From Sipunculus nudus (taxonomy: Eukaryota > Annelida > Sipuncula > Golfingiida > Sipunculidae), in contig CM049310.1 in assembly GCA_026874595.1 (NCBI GenBank), positions 49,815,558 to 49,879,557 on the forward strand: a stretch of DNA of 64,000 nt, given 5' to 3'. The position numbers and the translations under genes are program-made. Positions within the stretch are counted from its first letter, which is position 1. Each line of letters begins with the position of its first letter. Shown here piece after piece: positions 1 to 12,308 of this stretch. The notes under the pieces were generated by a model, which was not told the origin of the DNA, made no database searches, and saw only the letters and a program-made list of their open reading frames with translations.

Positions 1-137
1 GTCCTTCTTTAAAGGTGTCAAAATGTATGATTAATTGAGGAAATCATTATGGTTTTAGAAAGAAGCCCCGCACTGAAGGCAATGTCACAACGCGACTGGC
101 GGCTGAAAGTGAGTGAGTAGGCGGATTTGATAAATCA
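1..137 (+). repeat. Dispersed repeat, copy 1
   Basis: The first 137 bases match 1851-1980 in the same orientation. Both share a run through tgtcacaacg, gactgg and gcggatttgataaa, with scattered substitutions and one short deletion. No coding potential. The element may continue left of the window, so its true end is unknown. Confidence 0.75.
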
Positions 138-696
138 AAATTTCAAAGAAAATACCTATTGTTTACATTTCACATGCGCGTGATTACAAAATAAAACTTA
201 TTCCTTACCACAAAAATACAACTTCGGAGGAGGGGATACCCTATTAATTAAAGTTATTTCATATAATTATTGATTTAGTAACTGTGCTCCTTGGTCAGTT
301 CTTTAAAAGCAAACGTATTAGGTGTGCATGAAACATCTTCCGTAGAAAGACAAAAAGTCCGCTTTTATGTACTTTTAGAGCCATAGAGCGGTATTAATCT
401 TTTAATTTGTATACATCCGTTGAACAGAAAGGGATCCCAAAGGACGTTCTTCATCTTCAATATTCTTCAGGGACATTTCTTAAGAAAATATTCAGTACAT
501 CTCTATGGAGCCTATAACTATACATTATTGGATCTTCAGATTTATTACGGATATCCATTTATTATCCGAATTTCCAAAACAAAAGTTCCACAGAACCAGG
601 CGATATTCGGAATATTATTTTAATATTTATTTTAAGAGTCTGGTTAGATTTGATAAATAATAATATTAATTAGGTTAATTAATTATTTGCAAGGTA
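138..696. other. Unannotated AT-rich DNA
   Basis: I see no conserved exon, repeat pair or RNA gene here. A 67-codon plus-strand ORF at 420-623 looks like chance: it has no domain and no splice context. Confidence 0.5.
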
Positions 697-795
697 GCCC
701 GGTTTCAGTGAGCAGAAAACAAAACTGTCCAGCGTGCTTTTCTGCTTGCTTATTTTCAGCGCGACCAAATTTCAGCGTTCATGGAAAACCGCCCT
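697..795. mobile_element. Short MITE with TA target duplication
   Basis: About 99 bp bounded by TA on both sides. The left end (GCCCGGTTTCAGTGAGCAGA) is inverted relative to the right end, which read backwards starts AGGGCGGTTTTCCATGAACG. The ends resemble those of the larger element at 866-1161, so this is probably a shorter member of the same non-autonomous family. No ORF. Confidence 0.55.
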
Positions 796-865
796 TAGTT
801 TCACTAGCTCTTTAAGTTAGTAGCTGTGATCGAATACTCTACGTCACGACAAAAAACAAGCTTTA

Positions 866-1161
866 GGGCTGGTTTTCCATGTACGCTAACATTTCATCGC
901 GCTTGAAATCAACAAGCTGAAAACTGCGCTGAATATATTTTCAAAGTGCACTTTTCCGCTCGCTGAATCCGGGGTACTGACTGTTTCTACTGTACTTAGC
1001 AAAAAAGCGAGCAGAAAAGTCGAACAGGAATCGACTTTTTTCATCGTGATGAATGCAAGCGCCATGAAAAGCGAAAATGGAAATGCTACAAATTGTTTGA
1101 ACTGTCTTGACTTTTCTGTGCGATGAAAAGCGCGCAGAAAAGCGTACAGTGAAAACGGGAC
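866..1161. mobile_element. MITE, about 300 bp, TA target duplication
   Basis: Terminal inverted repeats of about 22 bp: the left end reads GGGCTGGTTTTCCATGTACG, and the right end reverse-complemented reads GTCCCGTTTTCACTGTACGC. TA flanks both sides (864-865 and 1162-1163). The interior is filled with variants of AGAAAAGTCG and gcgcgcagaaaa in both orientations, so the element could fold on itself. TA target and short inverted ends fit a Tc1/mariner-type non-autonomous element; no transposase is present. Confidence 0.65.
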
Positions 1162-1228
1162 TAATGATCTATTAACAAATATGTGCAATAATGTAATAAA
1201 TGTAAAAGTAAAAGGTGAAGTCTGCTAG

Positions 1229-1525
1229 GCTTTTACACCCGAGCCTAATGGCTCATCAGGCCGGAGCTTATCCCGGTGTCGGTAGCGTGAAGCGATTTAG
1301 GAGTTAAACTCCTCCTGGATGGGACGCAAGTCCATCGCAGGTTACCTTCCCAGTATTTACTGGTACCATTTCTACTGCAGGGTGGACAGAGGCACACTTG
1401 TATTGCGGTTGGGACCCTGCTTAAGGGTCTTGGCACGGTGGGACGCTGACCTGGATTCGAACTCACGAGCCCTCAATAATGAGCCCGGCACCTTAACGAT
1501 AACACCACATGCCCCGCTAATGTAA
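1229..1525 (-). mobile_element. tRNA-derived SINE, family A
   Basis: Read on the minus strand, the right end is a tRNA-like head with a box-A-like stretch (GTGGTGTTATCGTTAAGG) and a clear box B (GAGTTCGAATCC). It is followed by a body containing CCTGCGATGGACTTGCGTCC and GGGATAAGCTCCGGCC. The tail phrases resemble the 3' regions of many L2/CR1-associated SINEs; that comparison is from memory. It cannot be a functional tRNA because the acceptor stem is missing. Confidence 0.75.
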
Positions 1526-1850
1526 TAATTCCATCTGGTTATTTATTGGTAAATGAATAAATAATTGCACTCAATATATGTTTTTTTTAATTTAATCATA
1601 TTTTTTTCCATTTAACTTATAGAGGAAGATTTTTCGTCAATGTGTGAAAATCTTTTGACTATACTATGTACTTTGTGCATCAGTCCCCATTTCCGTCAAG
1701 AGATAAATTCGTGTTTTCTATAATATGTATTAAGCATACTTTGATATATAACATAGTACATTGTAAATAAATTACTTAATATTCTATATATTTGTACATT
1801 ATTGCGTAAAATGCGACATAAAATATACAATGTGCAAATACATGTACTTG

Positions 1851-1980
1851 GTCGTTCATTAAAGCTATCAAAATGTTTGATTAAATGGGGAAATCAGTGT
1901 GGTTGTAGAATTGAGCCCCGGACTGTCACAACGTGACTGGGGGCTGAAAGTGGGTGTGTGGGCGGATTTGATAAACGAAT
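1851..1980 (+). repeat. Dispersed repeat, copy 2
   Basis: Second copy of the repeat at 1-137, same orientation, about 1.7 kb apart. Differences are spread evenly, so the duplication is not recent. The interval between them holds two MITEs and a SINE but no coding sequence. Confidence 0.75.
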
Positions 1981-4620
1981 AAACGTTTAATTAAGACATG
2001 ATATTTTGACATCATTTTGTTCAGTCTCTCATAATATTGATAAGTCAAGCAAAATGCAGAACTTTGCCTCGTGCGCTCATGAATACAGTTTAACTGCAGT
2101 TGTGCCAAAGTGAAATTATTGCCAAACAAATCTACCTTGCATTTTACAGTTTACATCACTGTAGCACTGAAAAATATATTTAATGAAATATATTGTAATT
2201 TAGATTATGCAAAATATTATTACCAATACAATCTATCATGCATTTAAGAAATACCGTTGTGTAGCACAGAAAATACATTATTTAAAGTAGTTGTTATTTA
2301 AATAATTCAAAATACATATTTACATTTGGGTTATTTACTAATTTAATTTTTAATAGCTTTTAGTTTGAATGAGCCCGACAGATATGAGAAAATTATAATG
2401 CCCACGTAAGAATGATAAATTGTTCATTCTTTATGCTTGCATCGCCCAAATTCACAACCATGCACTTATTAAATTATAAGAAGTCACTTAAATTTAAGGA
2501 GGACAGATAAAAACATAGTGCAAACAAAACGTTTACTGTGAATTAAATGAATATTTTCGTGCGTTTTCAGGCAAAGTATGTAAATTGTCATAAAAAATCA
2601 AAGTTTGAAATCTGCCTGTGTTGGTAGGCTGTATATGTATTACCATTAATGGATTGAATGGACTTTCCGCTTTCAGACCAAGGGTCAAAGGTCAGGTAGA
2701 TTGATTTATCCGCTTTAGGTGACATCAATTTGAAACGGCTGACATAAAGATATATTCTATGAAGGGAAAGAGGTTATTATGAAAGGAAAGGGAATGTGGT
2801 CCAAAATAAGGATACAAGAATAATTATTCGCAGGGTTAATGTTTAACTTCTTGACACATCTGCATAAAAACTAAACTATTTATCTGAATATTACAGAGTT
2901 CATTTCCAGATGATGGCCTATTCCCGAAAGCTGGACATGTGAGCCACTCCAGCTGATAAAGTATAATTACATTTAAAACAAAAAATAATTTGAGAGAGAG
3001 AGAAAGAGGGAGGGAGAGAGAGTGTGTGTGTGTTTCTTGGGGAGAAAGTTTCCCCACAGGATTTTAGCTTGGTCGAAGCAATAAGCCATATACCACCTGA
3101 GTCGAAGAACAACTGAGATGCGTTTAAGTAGAAAAAAAAAGAGAGATGATAAATTATCCTTTGATGTATACATGTCATCTTCAATTAAAAGGCTTGTTCA
3201 GAAAGATTTCAAAGTAAAATTGGACGTATTTAGGAGTCGATTTGTTCATTTTTTCACTTCTTTCTTTTAAAATTCTATGTCCGTTGGTATATTAGGTTTG
3301 CCATTTCAACGGTGAGATACGTTTTATGGTGTCTAAAGTAACACGCGCGACTTCATACTGTGTCGTCAGTTCCTGCCCTGCACGACTGACATTTCCACGA
3401 GAGAATCACGGCCTGGCAGAGCATCTACCACAAGGCGCTGACGCAGAAGATCATAGAAAACCTTTGCTGTTAAAAATAACAAAACAATGGAAATATTAGA
3501 TACCCGTTGGCTTTGATCATACAGAAAAAAATCAAACATATTATGAAGGATATGGCAGGAAATCACCTGTATAACAGTCTTAACATATATGCGGATCCAG
3601 AGGGGGCACAGGGGGCAACTTCCCCCCCCCCCCCCCTTAGCTTTCCAATTTTATTTGCTGCTGCCTTGCATATTCTGCACGCCCTTTTTCAGTCAACTAG
3701 TATAATGCTTCGATAAATGTTATAAGAAATTACTTTAATATAAAGCTTATCCCCTTCCTAAGGAGCCCCGTTAGGAACATGAGAAAAAAAATATTATGTC
3801 TTGCGCACGATAATAACGCGTGTGCGCGACATAATTATCTGGTGCCCCAGTCCCCTGACTATTATCTACCTTATACATCCAGCAAATTTCCCTGTTAGTG
3901 TGCCTCAGAGTATATGGAAGTTGCTTACATGTTCATTAATTTTGTCAAATGCATATGAGCTATGTTGATGAGATATGAGCATATGAGCTAAGTGTTTTAT
4001 GTGACGGTTTAGTAATTTAAATTATGTTCGATATATTTTTTGTTATTAATATTGTAAGATCAGCAAGGGAGAGGAGCAACCCAATGTAACTTTATAGGCG
4101 TTAACAAGTTTTAACAAGTTCAATCATTTATTTGAATGTTTAAGAAATTCATAACATCTGTTGTCATCACTTATGGCAAAACCAAAATGTTCAGCAAACC
4201 GTTTTTCGGTAAATTGTAGGACTATTTTTTATTAGAGGCGTCGGCCAGTAGGGAAATCCCATCGGACCTAGTGGATTTATTAAAGCCGGGTACCTATTTC
4301 TCTGATTTAGACGTACGGAAAATTGATGGGTTTCGTCAGGCTTATATGAGACAACACAGGGGCGTCAATAAAGGGGGTTGGGGTTATTTATACCTCAAAC
4401 ACCCAATTTTGGCAAGGGGGGATGGTCAATGTTATCATCCCCCAGATATTCAGAGAATGATATTTTTACATTTCAAATGAAATATGTTACTAATTAGAAT
4501 TATAGACTTGGTTCCATTTATGAGTTCACTGTGAAACCTGAACCTGGTTTAGAATTTACTTATATTGGAAATATGAGCAAAATTCTTGATCAGCCACTGC
4601 TTAAATAACTGTAAGTAGCT
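1981..4620. other. Non-coding DNA with simple repeats
   Basis: Mostly AT-rich sequence with no exon I can support. It contains a (GA)n/(GT)n stretch near 2992-3034 and a C homopolymer near 3622-3636. The small ORFs here fall in or beside the low-complexity tracts. Confidence 0.5.
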
Positions 4621-4650
4621 GTGATATTTTAACACCATCTTCCTACGCAG

Positions 4651-4731
4651 GTGTCATATCTGGCCGTGATAGGCAGCTTCCTGGAACTGCTTTCGACTGC
4701 CGGAACTTGTGTTAGCATACATCATAAATAG
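4651..4731 (+). CDS. Possible terminal coding exon, unrecognised
   Basis: A pyrimidine-rich acceptor (CCATCTTCCTACGCAG) precedes an open frame of 26 codons ending at TAG. The peptide begins VSYLAVIGSFLELLS and is hydrophobic enough for a membrane segment. AATAAA follows at 4780-4785. This would fit the last exon of a plus-strand gene, but no upstream exon was found and the ORF is short enough to arise by chance. I do not recognise the peptide. Confidence 0.15.
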   Translation: MSYLAVIGSFLELLSTAGTCVSIHHK

Positions 4732-4789
4732 TGTTAATCATTTGTTGGACAAATGCGGGGGAGTATAACAATAAGGCCAAATAAATTGT

Positions 4790-6540
4790 TCCTTACTTCA
4801 TTTTATTTCACTATGCCGTCCGCCATCCAACGCCCACCGTGTGTTACCAAATATCTCAACAGCCGTTGCCGCTATAATCATATATCGGTGCATACTTATA
4901 GGTCATGCGACGAATATGAAAAACAAATTGTGGCGTCACCTATGTTGACCGACTTCCTGGGGGCTATCTTTTTTTGCCAAGTTATGTCAAAAGCATTTAT
5001 ATTTTGGCTTTCATGTTAAAGTACAATTCTATAGATAAATTTTATTAATATGAAAATGAACGTTTTCAAATTATTTCAACGATATCATCGTTATGGAACT
5101 CCAGATTTGGTCATCACAAAATTAAACAATTTGTTGTGTTTCCGCATATAATGTAATGAATATTACGAAACATCCCAGAATTTCTGCAGCACAAATTTAT
5201 ATATAGGAATGCAGCTATGTAATTTTTAGCTTGTTTACCACGATTCTGTGGTCCGATATTGTAAATGATATATTAATATTTTGGCTTTAAATCTTAATTA
5301 ACTTTTCCTTAGAGAGAGCTGTATTGAATTAAATCAGGATATTTGATTATGTTAACATTCTGCTTTAATATAAATTTTAATTTTATAATTTTACTTTGAT
5401 TACAAAAATTATTTAATGAATGTTATAAAAAACCAGGAATTGAATTTTTACTTTTACTGTTCTATACTTGTTCATCACCCAATATATTGCAGCGTACGGC
5501 AAAGTGGGGTCATGAAACCCCTGGTTCTCTCTTTGTAAAAATACGTGAAAAAATATATTATGGACAATTTCACATGTAATTTTATAAATAATTCTATGAA
5601 CAGCATCACCTCAAGCCCACAGATCTTTACAGATTTAAATACAGATATAGTTAATGGATGCACTCCTGCAGCGCAAGCAATATACGCCCACGCAGGCGGC
5701 CAGCAGGTATAACTCACAACCCGGGTGAAGATTATCTCCAATATTCCCACAGCGTCCAGACAAGTGTTTCTGGATGTAATCGTACTGGCGTACAATCAAT
5801 TTCGCACTGGAGAAACCATTAGTAACCATTTATGTGGATCCTCACGTGATGGTCGCTTTCCACGGTAATCCATTGCATGTCGAAACATTAACATGGAATG
5901 CCTGATCATTAACTCCAGGTTCTTCAATTTTACAGTTCTTCTGACAAAATCAGAAATAATGTCCAGGGAATAAATTTATTTATAACTTGTTGCAAATGAA
6001 AAAAAATACAGTAATGAAACCATGTGGACATGACCCATATTTTAAATTATAATATTTTGTTTTGAAAATGATTTTAGTCCGAAAATTTTCTCTGGCAGAT
6101 ATCTTGGGTCTTGAATCAGAGAAAACCTTTTCATCATATTTTGCAAGCGAAACCGGAGAGACCCCCAGCTGCCCTACATGTCACTTAAGAATTCATAGCG
6201 TCCAGACGCATAATTTACATTTATAATTTTAAGGATATAAGTACTTCATACAGAGGATTTGTCATCTACAGAGTTAGGTGGCAACCATTTTTGAAGACCG
6301 TCGACCCGGTACGTCAAAATGCGAAACCCATTCCACCAAATTAAGAAACTCAGATTCATAATAAACAGATGGAGGCTACTAAAGCCTCCACGTAAGTGAC
6401 GTCAGTTGACATTCAAACAGAAAAAAAACCAGATATACTAGTTAAGAAGATACCCACTTCTTTTACAGATAAGCTGATACAATAAATAATCATGTGACGT
6501 AACATACAAAACTAGAAATCTGCATTTTAAGGAATGCAAG
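4790..6540. other. Non-coding DNA; one weak cysteine-rich ORF
   Basis: AT-rich sequence without a convincing gene. On the minus strand around 5630-5820 one frame after a CTCCAG acceptor-like site reads a cysteine-rich peptide containing SGRCGNIG and PGCELYLLAACVG. It could be an exon, but the phase with the candidate exons at 9687 and 11794 does not settle the matter. A small hairpin (ggaggct/agcctcc) lies at about 6370-6391. Confidence 0.35.
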
Positions 6541-6544
6541 CCTC

Positions 6545-6800
6545 CGGGTGGGGATGGTCCTTATTGTGGGATGCTCCAAAAATCAAGTTTGCATTCACTT
6601 TTTTAACCCATATTTTAACGTGCATTCGTGCATCAGTGACTGTTCTTTATGAATATTTCTTGTTGACGTTCCTGAACACGGATCATATGTGCCGGATCAC
6701 CACCAAAATCTAATCGATTCCTCATTTGCCCATTCCCGAAATGCCCTAAAATTTCATGATTTCATGATTGCGTCAGTTATGTTGTGAACAAACGCACACA
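6545..6800 (-). repeat. Dispersed repeat, inverted mate of 14640-14820
   Basis: This segment matches 14640-14820 in the opposite orientation. Shared landmarks are atgtgccggatc / gccggcacatgatccg, the cgtgcattcgtgcat / atgcacgaat phrase and ttgcgtcagttatgttgtgaacaaacgcacac / gtgtgtttgttccaaacataactcacgcaatc. No coding potential; an interspersed element of unknown class. Confidence 0.6.
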
Positions 6801-6995
6801 AACACCCACACGTACGAGGTTGAGCTAATATCCTCCTGGTGGAGGCAACTGGAAGCAGCACGAGCAGCAGCTACGTTACAGAATAAGCTAGCACCGACAA
6901 GACTGTATTTTCATGTACATCCGCATATCAGGTCCACGTCCGCACACGAACGTACGTTCCGTAGTGCACAATCCATCTGTTGCCATAGGGTGTAA

Positions 6996-9686
6996 CGAAT
7001 TAACGACGGATAAGCTTGTTTACGCGTCTCTTTTGACATAATTCAGGAAGAGTTTGCCATTAAGATCTTGCCGGTTGTTGACACGAAAAGAGGAAAGGGA
7101 CCTAAAAGGGGAAATAAATGCTTGAATCACTTCAAGGTGGATTCCCAAAGATGGAAAGTATATAACGCCTACAGTATCAACTGTTAATGGGTATCGAGAA
7201 AATACAATGAAACTGCATTCAGCGTGGGCCTCTGTTAGGAAACATGCATTAAAATCAATGCAGGGGTCTAGGCGTGCCTTTCCTGTTATTTTGGCAACCG
7301 TGAAAATTCAATTCTCCTTAGTTGTAGCAAAGTGAAACCAAACATTTTCCTTTTTACTTTGGAGGCTTAGGACCTTATAATATAATATTTAAAATTTTAT
7401 ACACTAATAATATTTTTAACGATTCGATCTTAAATCGTCTCAATATTAAATGTATAATTGAAAAGTAGTTGAGAAAAATGTGAGGAAACTGTAAACTGAA
7501 TGACATCGATACAATTATGCATATTATTCCAGCAAAATGAGGAGGACAATACATTGTCCCCACTCCTAAAAAAATGAGGGTACATGCCCCCTTGAAAGAA
7601 GGAAAGTATACGTTAATGGCCTTTTTATAATAATATATAATGTCATAATATATAAATAATTCTGGAGTGATATAAGATTGCAGAAGTTACGACGGTTCTG
7701 GCCTTTTCTAAAGATTTTAAGATATGACAAACTACACATGCATTATCCGAATGTTTAAGAATGATCGTATGAGAAATTGTCAAGCATTCAATTTTATCTA
7801 ATATTAGGTATATGTAGGAAATCCATAAAGCAAGTAAGCCAATTAAAAAATATTTATAAAATAACATGTTATATATCTGAAATTACTTATAACATAAATA
7901 ATACTTTTTGAATTAAGGAATTCTATGACTTATTCCTACGGTTTAATATATATAAATAACCGGTAAATATGTCATATATGAATATATGAGTAAAATTATT
8001 TGAAAAACAAAAATAGTAAAATCTAAAAAATAAATAAGATTTTACCATTTTATACGCCCGTCTTTTAGACGGTTACTTAGTATTATGGTATACAGGACAT
8101 TTCGTCGGGCCGTATGTTCATCCGTTAACCGTTGGTATTATCGCGATAATTTACCAGATATTTGATGGATCTTCTCTAAACTCACACCAAACGGCTCCCT
8201 GAAAAGTTTCTAGCCGGAGTTTTATTCTTGTCAATATTCTAGCATATATAATGAGGTCAAAGGCCATTCTTCTTTGTGGCTTCGACGCGATCCGGGAATA
8301 TGATGGATTTTGACGAAACTAACTCTGAATGTTATCCAATAAGTATCTTGCTTGAGTTCGATTTATTGCATACTCTGCCAAAATATTTTCAATGAGGCCA
8401 GAGGTCACAAGCCTCAGTAAAGGTATATTATGCACTTTTGCGGCTATATACTCTTTCTGTTGTTGAATTTAGGTATTTGTCGTCAAGGCCCTATAAGCTT
8501 ATACAATCCGTGAGAACCATGACGCGCACATGAAGATCACGTTAAGGCAGGCCGGCGCTGTAAATTAATATAACATTTTTTCTTATACAAATCTGTAACA
8601 GGAAATTCTTCTCCACGGGAAGACACATTTAAAGAGCACGTTGAAGGTAGTAGAATAAGTGGGAGGAAGTATTAATGCCTGTTAATGGGCCGTCAATCAC
8701 CACTATTTGGGTGCTAAAAGACCGTGGACCACGGCTCCAGAAACCTTGCAGAATTTACATCCCTGTGTGCTCAGGGCAGGGAGGACGGTCCTTTATTACT
8801 CATTCAACTTCTTTTTGACGACTACAGGCGAAAAGAGTATTTAAGACTCTCAGTGAAACACAGTGCTCTATAAATATACCAAGTGCGTCTAGTTAAAAAT
8901 AAGTTGAAATTGATTGCACTGTTTACCTGTCGTTCAATACAACTAGACGGATTCCAGAATACACAGAACGAATTCCTTGTACAGTGCAGTGATTTAAGGA
9001 GGGAGGTACAAGGTACAAATTTAATTAAAACGCATTCAGATTGACCGGTTATCAAATATGTAACTATATCTAAGAAAATGAACAGGAATATATATTTCAA
9101 AATGTTCGTATACATGAGCCTTCTAATTGTTTATAAACCAGAAAAATATCAAATTAAATAAATAAAATATAGGAAAAATAGATAAACTATGTCATAAATA
9201 TGTCTTAATCATCTTTATCCTTGCTGTTTTAAATGAAAAAGGTATATTAAAATGATAACATTAACGGCCAAATGAACATGATTTATGCAACCTTAGTGAG
9301 AAAAGAGTACGTATAATGCAAATTTGTGCCCTTGATCATGAGCATTACATTATCAGTACGCAGATTGTTGACGATTACACAAATTACTCGTTAAGCGAGG
9401 AGATTATCAAAAGGGTATTCTCCCTGGTTGTTAGAATGTTTCCATTCCCCTCTACCCCTCAAGCTACCAGCACGTACCAGAACATGTAAAAAGCTTGCAC
9501 CCTGGAGCAGAGTAAAGTGCTGGTTATGCGTCTAGTTATCGATTTTCCCGTTTGGTATTTTGTTGTATGGTGTATGAAGAAATGTAATTTTATACAGAGC
9601 GTATGGCACGTTTGTTTGATACCCTCATGCGTTTCTAATCGAAGAATGAAAAATACCAACATTGGTTGTTTATTCAACTAGAGGTT
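6996..9686. other. Non-coding DNA, AT-rich
   Basis: No exon can be supported. The segment at about 8040-8560 has the character of a dispersed repeat (pyrimidine-balanced, with no ORF over 60 codons), but no second copy exists in the window to define it. Confidence 0.45.
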
Positions 9687-9947
9687 TCACAATTTTAAAC
9701 TGAGAACCCCTCTAAAATTAGCCGTAACAACCGGACTCAGTAGGCAATCGGATAATTGGGCTGGTAAGCCTACTCGAGTCGTGATACTAATAATATGGAG
9801 GAATGTATCGCAGTGGTCTTGCATCTGGTTGCATTCATATTGTGGTAAACGGCCCATATTCTCAATATTATGCTTAGAATGGTGAATAAACACAATAGTC
9901 TCATGGACACGGGTCATTTCCTGTGTCGCCCGCAAGTTGCCTGCGCC
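9687..9947 (-). CDS. Possible second exon of a secreted cysteine-rich protein
   Basis: On the minus strand an acceptor-like CACGGGTTACAG is followed by an open frame of 86 codons and a stop. In phase 0 it would continue the exon at 11794-12075. The peptide starts GAGNLRATQEMTRVH and contains three cysteines (ECNQMQDHC and SDCLLSP). The polypyrimidine tract is poor and I do not recognise the sequence. Joined with exon 1 the product would be 180 residues. Chance remains a real possibility; an RNA read across the junction would decide. Confidence 0.25.
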   Translation of the reverse strand, partial: GAGNLRATQEMTRVHETIVFIHHSKHNIENMGRLPQYECNQMQDHCDTFLHIISITTRVGLPAQLSDCLLSPVVTANFRGVLSLKL

Positions 9948-10466
9948 CTGTAACCCGTGGGAGCCATGCTTGTGTTCATGCGGTCATAATTTCAACAAAC
10001 ATGCCGAGGGGTTTACCAATGTGCTGGGTTAAACAGGAACTTTTCTCTCTCATATTTGGTATTATTAGAGAGTACCAAAAAAAAAAAATGCTAACGAATG
10101 TTCTGGTTTATGTTGATTGACAGTGTACCTGTAACCCATGAAGCGTTGTCAGAAGTGACGAAAATATTTGCATCTTCATAAGGCCTTATAATGCGATCCT
10201 CAGACGTAGATGTCATGACACTCTGGCGCCAGTAATCTGGTCGTAATGCCAGAGGGTCAATATGACGCTACTCTAAAATTAATTTATAAGAGTTTAGAGG
10301 GTCGGGAACGCGCCTCCTCTTAACACGCCCAGGGGAATTATTTAATTGAAAATAATTATGACTCTCCAATACAATTTAAATATAGCACATAGGAAATTAT
10401 GAGAAGAATTTAAAAACATCAGTATATGGATTAGGGTCTACGTATCTTATTAACTTTGATGCGCGT

Positions 10467-10756
10467 GAAAGCTAATCACTTATTTTGCTCTGGCGGTCAT
10501 ATTGTTTTCTGGATGCGTCTGTAATTCAATATAGGGCTGGAGCTTTCATAGGCACCAATCATCGCTGGGAATCTTAGAAAGATCAAATGTATTTTCTTTG
10601 AGATATTGCCCACGAAAGAAAATCACCGATTGTGCTCTGGTGGCCATATTAATTGTTTTTTTTTTATGGGTCCGTAATTCAATAGGGCAAGAGGCCTCAT
10701 AAGGACCAATGATCCCTGTGAATTTGAGAAAATCTTCTCGTTAAGATATTGCGTGC
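10467..10756. repeat. Two tandem units of about 146 bp
   Basis: Units at 10467-10612 and 10613-10756 align over their whole length; shared phrases are tgctctgg, ccgtaattcaatagggc and gagatattgc / agatattgcg. They are followed by acagacggatggacggacgg. The pair looks like a fragment of a larger dispersed repeat with internal tandem units. Confidence 0.65.
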
Positions 10757-11399
10757 GAAAGATACCGTCACAGACGGATGGACGGACGGAAGGTCAATGC
10801 GATAACTATATTGCATTGCTTTTACAAGTCCTAATAAAATTAATATACATTCAACAACATATAATAATTTTCTTTCATCCTATTACTAAAGTATTGTTTT
10901 CATTTGTTATATAAGCTGTTAGTACAATACTATAATGTCTCATACTTCAGTATATAAACATGATTATTTTCATATTTCAATTTGAAAAATCAGATGTTAA
11001 AAGACTACACTACAAAAGTCACATTTTCTATATTTAAAATATAATTTAGTGTTTTTTTTATTTTATCATAAATGTTTATTTCACACTAAAATTAATGTTT
11101 AGCACTTAGATGAATGAGATTGGGATCCATAGAGCTCAAAATGTTTCCCCTCAAAGAAGAAGGGTTCATATAGCATTCAAACAACTTTCGTCACAGGTTA
11201 CCTAAAATTGCATTTTAGGGGACATTCTAAGATTACTTTGCAATTTCTTGATGAAGGTTATCTTCCTTTCAACGTTTAAACTTGTAAAAACAATTGTTTT
11301 GCTTTAAATTTTACATACGTAATACTCCAATATATATATGAAATAAAAATCTATAGTAATTTTAGAAAGTTAATGTATTCATTCAAACTAGTATAAGAT

Positions 11400-11625
11400 A
11401 TGTTATGGTGTATGGTGGCGTAATGGTTAAGGGTGCAAGGTTGTGGGTTCGCGACAAAGGAAGGCATATGTAGAACGAATAACCCTCTAGCTTCTGACAT
11501 TGCTCATTAGATTGTATGCTCTCTAAGGAGCCGAGAAAAGCTACAAGAATGAACAAGCCCGAAAGACCCAAAAGGCAAAGTGTAAAGTCGGATGAGACTG
11601 ACATCGTCGGTGATATCAGACTCTA
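11400..11625 (+). mobile_element. tRNA-derived SINE, family C, copy 1
   Basis: The head reads tggcgtaatggttaagg (box-A-like) and aaggttgtgggttcgcgac (box-B-like). The downstream part shares cgaataac, gagaaaagctacaagaatg and caagcccgaaagacc phrases with 13010-13270. It lies inside the proposed intron of the putative secreted-protein gene. It is AT-diluted and degraded, so probably inactive. Confidence 0.6.
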
Positions 11626-11662
11626 AACCTCTACCTTTATAAGTTTAAAGAAGTTTATGGAA

Positions 11663-11664
<2 letters not shown>

Positions 11665-11699
<35 letters not shown>
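11665..11699. repeat. (TA)n microsatellite
   Basis: Uninterrupted alternating TA of about 35 bp. Confidence 0.95.
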
Positions 11700-11700
<1 letters not shown>

Positions 11701-11793
11701 ACATTACGGCTCATGGGCCTGCACACTATAATGCCTGGCTTTTACTCATTACTCTTAGTTTTATAATTAACAGAATGTTAAGTTGAGCATTAC

Positions 11794-12075
11794 CTTAGAC
11801 TGATTTCCTCCTCCATGTGACGATGCGTTTTGTGGACGTCTGTTTATGAATTGGCCAAGATGTCCCCTGCAGCTGAGAGCGGCAATCCTGTCTAAACAGC
11901 AGCGGTTAATCGGTAGTACTTTACGGTAATGACACACCATACAGCTCAGCGTGGTGGTCCACGTGTTACCTCCACACATGCTGGCGACAAGCATCGGTCT
12001 CATGATCAGCCCCACCCCACAACTTGACACTGACAGAGCCACGAATCCCCAAAGAAGCCACACACTGGACCCCAT
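11794..12075 (-). CDS. Putative first coding exon of a secreted cysteine-rich protein
   Basis: The minus-strand ATG at 12075 opens a 94-codon exon ending at a good donor (TCTAAG/GTAATG). The N-terminus MGSSVWLLWGFVALSVSS is a typical signal peptide. The mature part carries clustered cysteines (SCMVCHYRKVLPINRCC and ALSCRGHLGQF), then a glycine/asparagine-rich stretch. Upstream are a TATA-like box and several activator-type sites. This looks like a secreted peptide or hormone-like precursor, but I recognise no family. The 9687-9947 ORF is the best candidate for the next exon. No paralogue or expression evidence is available from the sequence alone. Confidence 0.4.
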
Positions 12076-12308
12076 TACTGCTGACTAATATACTGTCTGC
12101 AAATATCCAGGCGTCGACTGTAGGTTTAAGAGAGCGCTCTCGTCGGAGATAGACAAAAGATGCTTAACTGTCCTCAAACCTGTTTAATAGCTTCTTTCAT
12201 TACGCATTGTCCTGTAATGCATAAAGGGAGAACGTGCTGGTTATTAAAATCTTCGGCGCTCTAATTCCCAGATTTCCTGGCGGTTTTGTAAGTTCCGCGC
12301 AGCCCCTA

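Noticed and set aside
1245-1466. 73-codon minus-strand ORF
   Set aside because: Lies wholly inside SINE A.
1440-1520. Functional tRNA gene
   Set aside because: Box A and B are SINE-derived; no acceptor stem or cloverleaf can be completed. The same holds at 11400, 13020 and 41480.
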